Assembly: GCA_034086985.1 (NCBI GenBank)
Contig: JAXDZG010000022.1
Span: 186,001 to 250,000, forward strand
Length of the DNA stretch: 64,000 nt
Reading direction: 5' to 3'
DNA from: Phascolarctobacterium_A sp034086985
Lineage (GTDB): Bacteria > Bacillota > Negativicutes > Acidaminococcales > Acidaminococcaceae
Position numbers and translations under genes: made by a program. Positions 58,066 to 64,000 of this stretch are shown here, piece after piece. Below the pieces are notes generated by a model, which saw nothing but the letters and a program-made list of their open reading frames with translations, had not been told where the DNA came from and searched no databases. The first letter of the stretch is position 1. The number at the start of each line of letters is the position of its first letter.

Positions 58066-58956
58066 TCACACTTTCTCACGTACGTTCTTGCCTAACAAGC
58101 CGGAGGGCTTATAGAGCAGGATCAAAATCAAGATACCAAAGGCCGCTGCATCACGGAAGGTGGAGGACAGGAAGCCACTTACCATAGCCTCTACAACACC
58201 CAGAATGATGCCGCCAATCATAGCGCCGGGGATAATGCCGATGCCGCCCAATACTGCGGCAACGAAGGCCTTCAGGCCGGGCATCATGCCCATCAGCGGG
58301 TCGATGGAGTTATAATAAACACCTACCAGCACGCCACCAGCTGCTGCCAGAGCACTGCCCAGCGCAAAGGTGGTGGATATAACGCGGTCAATATTGATGC
58401 CCATCAGTCTAGCAGCATCAGCATCAAAGGATACAGCGCGCATTGCTTTGCCGGCTTTAGTTTTGTTAACAATGTAGGTGAGCACTGCCATTAAAATAAT
58501 GGAGCTCAAAAGAATTACCAATTGTTGGCTATTAGCAACCAGGGGACCCATGTTATATACGGTAGCACTGAATACTGCCGGGAATGTACGCGGCTGCGGG
58601 GATACTAAAAGAATCATGCCGTATTCCAAGAAGAAGGATACGCCGATTGCAGTGATTAAAATTGCGATACGCGGTGCATTACGCATGGGGCGATACGCGA
58701 TACGTTCAATAATGATACCTGCGATTGCAGCACAGGCCATAGAAAAGATAATTGCAGGAATAAAGGGCAAGCCCAAGGTAGTGGTTGCATAGAAGCCGAA
58801 ATAGGCACCCAGCATATAGATATCACCATGTGCGAAGTTGATGAGCTTGATGATACCGTATATCATGGTATAACCTAAGGCGATCAGTGCGTAAATACTA
58901 CCAAGAGATACACCGTTGATCAGCTGCTGAAAGAACTGATGCATAAAGGTCTCCAT
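58066..58956 (-). CDS. livH: Branched-chain amino acid ABC transporter permease LivH
   Basis: A 296-residue permease with about eight spans. The N-terminus ALGYTMIYGIIKLINFAHGD and the loop KAMRAVSFDADAARLMGIN are typical of LivH. GGGAGGA precedes the ATG. It is the first membrane gene after the binding-protein genes. Confidence 0.96.
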   Translation of the reverse strand: METFMHQFFQQLINGVSLGSIYALIALGYTMIYGIIKLINFAHGDIYMLGAYFGFYATTTLGLPFIPAIIFSMACAAIAGIIIERIAYRPMRNAPRIAILITAIGVSFFLEYGMILLVSPQPRTFPAVFSATVYNMGPLVANSQQLVILLSSIILMAVLTYIVNKTKAGKAMRAVSFDADAARLMGINIDRVISTTFALGSALAAAGGVLVGVYYNSIDPLMGMMPGLKAFVAAVLGGIGIIPGAMIGGIILGVVEAMVSGFLSSTFRDAAAFGILILILLYKPSGLLGKNVREKV

Positions 58957-59011
58957 AATTTTTCCTCCCTAGAGATTTAAATTTGCCTAAGCGGGACACG
59001 CTTCTTGATAA

Positions 59012-59047
59012 AACGAGGCTGTTGCCACACAAAACAACAGCCTCGTT
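59012..59047 (-). promoter_or_regulatory. Strong hairpin between binding protein and permease genes
   Basis: AACGAGGCTGTTG (59012-59024) pairs with CAACAGCCTCGTT (59035-59047). The following U tract is weak on the minus strand, so it is likely a partial terminator or 3' stabiliser that leaves binding-protein mRNA in excess over livHMGF. Confidence 0.65.
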
Positions 59048-59081
59048 GAATTGAACTAGTTAAGACTACTTGTGTTACCTA

Positions 59082-60260
59082 TCAGGGATTAACTTTAGCT
59101 TTGAAGGTTTGAACGCCATCTTTGTGCTCGATGATAACTGCGCTCTTAATGGGGTTGTGTTGTTCGTTGAAGGTTACTTCGCCGGATACGCCCTTGAAGC
59201 CAGCAATTTTAGCCATTGCAGCAGCAATCTTTGCAGGTTCAGCGGATTTTGCATCTTCCATAGCTTTTGCTACCAGCAGAGTGGAGTCATAAGCCAGAGC
59301 TGCGAATACGTCCGGGTTGCCATTGTAAGCTTTCTTGTATTCAGCAACAAAGGATTTGTTCAGGTCGGATGCGTCATCAGGAGAATACAGGCTGGAGAAA
59401 ATGGTGTTGTTCAGAGCAGATTTGCCAGCGATTTCCGGCAGTTTTGCGCTATCCCAACCATCGCCACCGGCCATGGTAACGGTGATGCCCATTTCACGAG
59501 CTTGTTTAACGATCAGGCCAACCTCTTGATAGTAACCAGGAATATAGATGAAGTCAGGAGCAGCTGCTTTAATCTTGGTCAGGGTTGCTTTGAAGTCGGT
59601 ATCCTTTTGCAGATAAGCTTCTTCAGCTACAACCTCGCCACCCAGTTTTACAAAGTTTTCTTTGAAGAATTGGGTCAGGCCTTTAGCATAGTCGGAGGTG
59701 TTATCTACCAGGATAGCAGCCTTTTTAACCTTCAGGTCTTTGAATGCATAGTTTGCCATTACAGTGCCTTGGAACGGGTCAATGAAGCATGCACGGAAGT
59801 TGTATTCTTTGGTTTTTTTGGTTTTCGGGTCCACAGTTACGTCCGGGTTGGTGCCCATGGGAGTGATGCCCAAAACCTTAGAACCGTTGTTAATTGCGCC
59901 TGCTGCGATAACAGCGGAGGATTGGTTAGGACCAATAACTGCTACAACCTTATCTTGAGAAACCAGCTTTTGCATACCGTTGGTTGCTTCAGAAGCCTCG
60001 GATTTGGTATCAGCTACAACCAAGGAGAGCTTTTTGCCGCCCAAAACGCCTTTTTCGTTGATTTTCTTCAAAGCAAGGTCAATACCATTCTTAGAAGAAA
60101 TACCGAAGGAAGCACTGCCGCCGGTCATTTCCAGCAAAGCGCCAACCTTAATGGTATCGCCTGCTTTGCTGGCATCCTTGGAGCCGCCACAGCCTGCCAA
60201 AGCGCCCATAAACAATGCGCCTGCTGCGAAAACTGACATTAATTTAGTTAATCTTTTCAT
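59082..60260 (-). CDS. Branched-chain amino acid-binding lipoprotein, copy 1
   Basis: A 392-residue type I periplasmic binding protein with signal and lipobox (MGALAGC, about residues 18-24). The Leu/Ile/Val-binding fold is complete, with IKVGALLEMTG at the start, NQSSAVIAAG in the ligand region and ACFIDPFQGTVMA. It resembles the next upstream gene strongly, including the DPFQG segment, so they are paralogues. GAGGGGG precedes the ATG. It delivers substrate to LivHM. Confidence 0.94.
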   Translation of the reverse strand: MKRLTKLMSVFAAGALFMGALAGCGGSKDASKAGDTIKVGALLEMTGGSASFGISSKNGIDLALKKINEKGVLGGKKLSLVVADTKSEASEATNGMQKLVSQDKVVAVIGPNQSSAVIAAGAINNGSKVLGITPMGTNPDVTVDPKTKKTKEYNFRACFIDPFQGTVMANYAFKDLKVKKAAILVDNTSDYAKGLTQFFKENFVKLGGEVVAEEAYLQKDTDFKATLTKIKAAAPDFIYIPGYYQEVGLIVKQAREMGITVTMAGGDGWDSAKLPEIAGKSALNNTIFSSLYSPDDASDLNKSFVAEYKKAYNGNPDVFAALAYDSTLLVAKAMEDAKSAEPAKIAAAMAKIAGFKGVSGEVTFNEQHNPIKSAVIIEHKDGVQTFKAKVNP

Positions 60261-60295
60261 GGTTTATTCCCCCTCAAAAATAAATAATATATAGT

Positions 60296-60321
60296 GGGGC
60301 TTGTGGATTTAGCCAAGCCCC
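60296..60321. promoter_or_regulatory. Intergenic hairpin between the two binding-protein genes
   Basis: GGGGCTTG (60296-60303) pairs with CAAGCCCC (60314-60321). The U tract is on the plus strand (CTTTTTAA), so on the transcribed minus strand it is more likely a stabilising or processing hairpin than a terminator. Confidence 0.5.
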
Positions 60322-60398
60322 TTTTTAACTTAATAAATAAACCGTGGATAAGGAACACTAACTAATTACTTTATGAAATTTTTAAACTTATGCTTGAA

Positions 60399-61571
60399 TT
60401 ACAGAGCAATCTTCTCTTTCAGAGTCGGAACGCCGCCTTCTAAGCTGATGATCAACGCGGGCATAATCGGGTTATGGTTAGCATCGAAGGTCATCTTGCC
60501 GCTTGCTACCGGCAGATCCTTGGTTTCGGCGATAGCCTTAGCCAATTTAGTGCCATCGGTGGTGCCAGCGCGTTTGATAGCATCAAACAGAACTAAGCCT
60601 GCATTGTAGCCTTGCATTGCGAAAATGTCGGGGTCCTTTTGGTATTTAGCCTTGTAATCAGCAATGAATTTTTGTACGGAAGGATCCTTATCCTGCGCGG
60701 AGAAGGCAGATACATAGTAGCAGCCCTTCAGAGCGTCTTTACCAGCGATTTCAGCCAGTTTCGGGCTTTCCCAACCGTCGGAGCCCATCATGGGAACGGT
60801 AATGCCGATTTCACGAGCTTGTTTAATAATCTTGGAAACTTCTTCATAGTAACCGGGAACATAAATTGCTTCCGGATTGGTTGCTTTAATCTTAGTCAGA
60901 GAAGCCTTGAAGTCAACGTCCTTGGACAGGAAAGCTTCTTTAGCGACGATCTTGCCGCCCTTGCCTTCCAAAGTCTTTTGGAATACGCTAGCCAAGCCTT
61001 TAGAATAGTCGCTGGAGGAGTCGAACAGGATCGCTACGTTCTTAACCTTCAGGGTGTTGCTAGCAAAGGTTGCCATTACTTGGCCTTGGAACGGGTCGAT
61101 GAAGCATGCGCGGAACATGAATTCTCTTACCTTACCATTGTCAACAGTAATGCCAGGTGCAGTTGCAGAAGGCGCAATGTGAGGAATCTTGTTAGCAGTG
61201 GTAATGGGAGCACCTGCTGCTACGCAGCCGCTGGTTGCAGGACCAACAACAGCAATAACCTTGTTTTGGGTTACCAATTTAGTAATGGAGTTACCGGACT
61301 CGGAAGGCTCGGACTTGTTATCGCTTTCGATAACTTCAATCTTCTTGCCGTTAATACCGGTCTTATTAGCTTCATCAGCAGCCATTTTGAAGCCGCTCAG
61401 GATGGATTTACCATAGTTAGCAACGTTACCAGTCAATTCGAAGGATGCGCCAACCTTAATGGTGTTACCAGCGTCAGCAGCTTTCTTTTTGTCTCCACCG
61501 CAGCCGCTCAGTACGGATGCGAATACCATTGCAGCAAGTGCAGCAGTGGCGATTTTTTTCCATTTTTTCAT
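60399..61571 (-). CDS. Branched-chain amino acid-binding lipoprotein, copy 2
   Basis: A 390-residue binding lipoprotein (lipobox SVLSGC, about residues 19-24) of the same family as copy 1; shared segments include FRACFIDPFQGQVMA and YVPGYYEEVSKIIKQAREIGIT. It is first in the liv operon, directly after a strong promoter. AAGGAG precedes the ATG. Two different binding proteins feeding one LivHMGF would widen the range of amino acids taken up. Confidence 0.94.
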   Translation of the reverse strand: MKKWKKIATAALAAMVFASVLSGCGGDKKKAADAGNTIKVGASFELTGNVANYGKSILSGFKMAADEANKTGINGKKIEVIESDNKSEPSESGNSITKLVTQNKVIAVVGPATSGCVAAGAPITTANKIPHIAPSATAPGITVDNGKVREFMFRACFIDPFQGQVMATFASNTLKVKNVAILFDSSSDYSKGLASVFQKTLEGKGGKIVAKEAFLSKDVDFKASLTKIKATNPEAIYVPGYYEEVSKIIKQAREIGITVPMMGSDGWESPKLAEIAGKDALKGCYYVSAFSAQDKDPSVQKFIADYKAKYQKDPDIFAMQGYNAGLVLFDAIKRAGTTDGTKLAKAIAETKDLPVASGKMTFDANHNPIMPALIISLEGGVPTLKEKIAL

Positions 61572-61604
61572 TTTTTAAGTCTCCTTTTCCCTCGTAAATG
61601 CAGC

Positions 61605-61647
61605 GTTATTAGGAGCAGGCTTACGTTCTATCGCATATCCTAATAAC
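61605..61647 (-). promoter_or_regulatory. Perfect inverted repeat in the liv operon leader
   Basis: GTTATTAGGA (61605-61614) and TCCTAATAAC (61638-61647) are exact inverted repeats in the untranslated leader, 12 bases downstream of the -10. It could be an operator or an mRNA hairpin. Confidence 0.5.
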
Positions 61648-61658
61648 TTATGGTACCC

Positions 61659-61688
61659 ATTATAGCTACAATGCTACACTTTTGTCAA
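61659..61688 (-). promoter_or_regulatory. Strong promoter of the liv operon
   Basis: Minus strand: TTGACA (61688-61683), 18-base spacer, TATAAT (61664-61659); both hexamers are consensus. It serves the binding protein, permease and ATPase genes. Confidence 0.85.
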
Positions 61689-61823
61689 CGATATTTTTCA
61701 TGTTTTATGTATACTTGCTGCCAACAGGGGAAAATTGATACATTTTTTATGATTTTGATTTTTCTGTGCGTATTTTGTGGACTTTTTTCTCTTTTGTAGA
61801 TACTTTGTTGAGAGTGTGTAGTA

Positions 61824-61853
61824 TTGGCAGAACCTAGGCAAATGGTGTATAAT
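61824..61853 (+). promoter_or_regulatory. Promoter of the 136-residue membrane protein gene
   Basis: TTGGCA (61824-61829), 18-base spacer, TATAAT (61848-61853), 29 bases before the ATG. The rest of the 310-base gap from 61572 holds the liv promoter and leader. Confidence 0.7.
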
Positions 61854-61881
61854 AAGGTGTATTCTAGAGCGAGGTATTCAT

Positions 61882-62292
61882 ATGAACTTTTTACCCTTAT
61901 TTTTTATCTGCATGCGCATGTTCCACTTTATCCATACCCAACGTATTTACTTTTTCCTTCAGGGCTTCGCCAAGCTTTTGGAAGAAAAGCGCAAGCACCC
62001 CGAGCGCAAGCAGGTTATTCTAGTTGATGGCAGTGCCTCCATCTTCATCATGTACTTTGTGAGCGATGTGCTCTATCTGCTTTATTGCATGTGGCTTATG
62101 GCCCATGATGCTACCTGGACGCCCGGATTTTTGCTACTCATCATTGCTGCCATGGAAAGCCTAGCCATCCATGCCCGCATTTTCGGAACATATATAGTGG
62201 ATGCCCAGGGCTATGTTTATCCTAGCATCTGGTTCCGCTATCTAACCTTTGCCGAGACTATGTTCATTTTACTCAAGCTTTTCGAAGGCTAA
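61882..62292 (+). CDS. Hypothetical membrane protein, 136 residues
   Basis: A small membrane protein I do not recognise. Hydrophobic segments lie at about residues 4-28, 48-72 and 78-98, separated by a basic loop (LLEEKRKHPERKQ); a last partly hydrophobic stretch ends the protein. AGGT lies eight bases before the ATG. It has its own promoter and terminator and faces parB. A short transporter subunit or membrane regulator are both possible. Confidence 0.65.
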   Translation: MNFLPLFFICMRMFHFIHTQRIYFFLQGFAKLLEEKRKHPERKQVILVDGSASIFIMYFVSDVLYLLYCMWLMAHDATWTPGFLLLIIAAMESLAIHARIFGTYIVDAQGYVYPSIWFRYLTFAETMFILLKLFEG

Positions 62293-62315
62293 CACGGAAA
62301 AACTCATACGCTAAA

Positions 62316-62360
62316 CAAAAAAGCTATGCCTTGGTAACGCACCATTGCATAGCTTTTTCC
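62316..62360. terminator. Shared terminator between membrane protein gene and parB
   Basis: AAAAAGCTATGC (62318-62329) pairs with GCATAGCTTTTT (62347-62358), with an inner GGT/ACC pair; works in both directions. Confidence 0.88.
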
Positions 62361-62435
62361 ATGTGGTCATTATATTACTTTTCTTGCTAAACTACAAGTG
62401 CTTTTGCCCATGTATACATAACACATTTGCAGCTC

Positions 62436-63434
62436 TCATACATGTAACCGACGCATTGCTTGAGGTGCCGGCAGCTCATCCTCATGCCCCTGCTGCAGCA
62501 CTTCGTAAATGCGCTCCAAATCCTCGGCAGAATAATATTCGATTTGAATGGTGCCGCCCTGACGACCATCCTCCTCAGGCTTAGGCTGTACCTTAACCTT
62601 GGTTCCCAAAAGCTCCACTAGGCGCTCCTCAAAATCGCGGCAGAAAACGTCATTAGCACTGAGAACACGCTTAGGCTTAGCAGGCTTTTCCTTGGCCTTA
62701 GACGCTTTTTCTTCCACAATCTCACGCACAAGCTTGAGCTGCTTCCCTTCCTTTAAGAGGCGTACTACCTGCTCGGTCATACGAGAGCTCCAGCCATTTT
62801 CCATAATGGACTTAGCCACTTCCATTTGCTGCTCCGGCTTCGGCAAGCCCAATAGCTGCTTGGCTTGGCCCATGTTTAGCTTGCCCTCAACAATATAGCC
62901 TTGAATTGCCTCCGGCAAATTCAACAAGCGCAAAATATTGGTCACAGCCACGCGGCTGCGCCCCACCTTTTCCGCAGCCTGCTCCTGGGTCAGCTTGCAT
63001 TCGGCCATCAAACGGCGCAGTCCCTGCGCCTCTTCAATCGGATTCAGGTCATGACGCTGAATATTTTCCACCAGCGCAATTTCCATCATTTTTATATCGT
63101 CATATTCCTTGATGATGGCGGGCACAGTAATAAGTCCTGCCAAAGCTGCTGCCCGCAGGCGACGCTCGCCTGCTACCAGCTCGTAGCCCTTACCCTTTTG
63201 GCGTACCACCAAGGGCTGCACTATGCCGAATTCCTTAATGGACGCAGCCAGCTCCTGCAGCTTCTCTTCGTCAAACACGCGCCGAGGCTGATAGGGATTG
63301 GCCTTAATCTTAGCCACCTCTAGCTCCAAGGCTTCCTTATTCTCTTTTACTTCCTTGCTAGGCACCTCAACAGGACTGGTGTTTTCGCCAAAAATAGCAC
63401 CCAGGCCCTTGCCTAAGCCACCCCTTTTACTCAT
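62436..63434 (-). CDS. parB: Chromosome partitioning protein ParB
   Basis: A 332-residue ParB/Spo0J. The N-terminus GLGKGLGAIFG is the ParA-stimulating and membrane-proximal region. The CTPase/ParB domain has PYQPRR and GERRLRAA, with ENIQRHDLNP, and the helix-turn-helix is LTQEQAAEKVGRSRVAVTN. The ATG at 63434 overlaps the parA end. It nucleates on parS sites near the origin to load SMC and drive segregation. No parS site was found in this window. Confidence 0.95.
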   Translation of the reverse strand: MSKRGGLGKGLGAIFGENTSPVEVPSKEVKENKEALELEVAKIKANPYQPRRVFDEEKLQELAASIKEFGIVQPLVVRQKGKGYELVAGERRLRAAALAGLITVPAIIKEYDDIKMMEIALVENIQRHDLNPIEEAQGLRRLMAECKLTQEQAAEKVGRSRVAVTNILRLLNLPEAIQGYIVEGKLNMGQAKQLLGLPKPEQQMEVAKSIMENGWSSRMTEQVVRLLKEGKQLKLVREIVEEKASKAKEKPAKPKRVLSANDVFCRDFEERLVELLGTKVKVQPKPEEDGRQGGTIQIEYYSAEDLERIYEVLQQGHEDELPAPQAMRRLHV

Positions 63435-64000
63435 CTTCCAATACCTCGTTTGCCAATTCCATATACACTTGGGCGCCCTTGGACTTGGCATCGTAATCAA
63501 TAACGGGCTGTCCGTGGCTGGGAGCCTCGCTTAAACGCACATTGCGAGGAATAATGGTCTGATACATCTTGGCCTTGAAATACTTCTGTACCTCTTCCAC
63601 AACTTCTTGGGAAAGATTGGTACGGCTGTCATACATGGTCATGAGTACACCTTCAAGCTTAAGAGCCGGATTCAGATTGCGCTGTACCAGCTGAATAGTA
63701 TTCATGAGCATGGTTACGCCCTCTAGAGCATAAAATTCACACTGGATGGGAATAAGCACGCTGCTAGCCGCAGTCAGGCCATTGATAGTCAAAAGCCCCA
63801 AGGAAGGCGGACAATCAATCAAAACATAATCATAATTATGCTTTACCCGCTCTAGGGAGTTCTTTAAACGCCCTTCACGGTTCATTAAGGACACCAGCTC
63901 AATTTCTGCACCTGCCAGCTGAATGGTAGCCGGTACAATATCCAGCCTATCATAGGCTGTATGTCTAATGACCTCCTGCATGGGAACATCATTAATAATC
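63427..64000 (-). CDS. parA: Chromosome partitioning ATPase ParA/Soj, 3' part
   Basis: Only the last ~190 residues are present; the frame is open to the window end, so the P-loop lies outside. Visible family parts are VLIDCPPSLGLLTINGL (Walker B region), IPIQCEFYALEG, and RNVRLSEAPSHGQP near the C-terminus, typical of chromosomal Soj. It overlaps parB by eight bases. Location by the origin fits the neighbouring housekeeping genes. Confidence 0.94.
   Translation of the reverse strand, partial: IINDVPMQEVIRHTAYDRLDIVPATIQLAGAEIELVSLMNREGRLKNSLERVKHNYDYVLIDCPPSLGLLTINGLTAASSVLIPIQCEFYALEGVTMLMNTIQLVQRNLNPALKLEGVLMTMYDSRTNLSQEVVEEVQKYFKAKMYQTIIPRNVRLSEAPSHGQPVIDYDAKSKGAQVYMELANEVLEDE

Overview
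The window looks like a stretch of chromosome from a Gram-positive-lineage anaerobe, most likely a Negativicute (Bacillota with a double membrane). I favour an Acidaminococcaceae-like gut organism such as Phascolarctobacterium, but genus is inference. The evidence is an origin-proximal housekeeping order typical of Bacillota (yybS-gdpP-rplI-dnaB with purA nearby, decarboxylase-tmk-holB-ricT-trmN6, yabE-rnmV-rsmA, parA-parB), a Selenomonas-type lysine/ornithine decarboxylase, tandem CbiK chelatases, and many Na+- or organic-acid-linked carriers. No rRNA, tRNA, CRISPR array, insertion sequence or prophage was seen.

Layout. 1-4.0 kb (+): two cbiK genes (the first cut by the window edge), a DcuC-type carrier and an M19 dipeptidase. 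4.0-4.6 kb (-): two unlisted micro-ORFs for single-span membrane peptides behind a structured leader. 4.7-18.2 kb (-): hydroxyacid dehydrogenase plus F420-ligase-like gene, purB-purA, yybS-gdpP-rplI-dnaB, and gluQ-small membrane protein-patatin-asparaginase. 18.3-22.2 kb (+): AGCS symporter, DUF697 protein, and an NhaC antiporter gene broken by an in-frame TAG. 22.4-31.2 kb: pdxST with divergent pdxR, a ClC channel, a BASS transporter, yigZ, a TauE permease and a phosphatase lipoprotein. 31.3-40.2 kb (-): an accessory redox/export region. 40.4-61.6 kb (-): diaminopimelate decarboxylase with a TrmB regulator, rmuC, ribosome and replication maintenance genes, polyamine decarboxylases, a zinc-ribbon cluster, and a complete liv branched-chain amino acid ABC operon with two binding proteins. 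61.9-64 kb: a small membrane protein and parB-parA.

The most interesting part is 31.3-40.3 kb. A MerR-family regulator carries a cysteine at residue 52, as in aldehyde-sensing AdhR/NmlR proteins. Five transcription units here (DUF362 protein; flavodoxin-ferredoxin-Cys-rich-TatA-TatC; alpha/beta hydrolase; merR itself; larE) each begin with near-identical promoters: TTGACT, exactly 19 bp, then a -10, with a dyad filling the spacer. I infer a compact MerR regulon for a periplasmic redox/detoxification module that brings its own TatAC and two Tat substrates. Its NapH-like ferredoxin gene has an in-frame TAA at codon 26, the second interrupted gene in the window. Both stops can be explained by a single C-to-T change.
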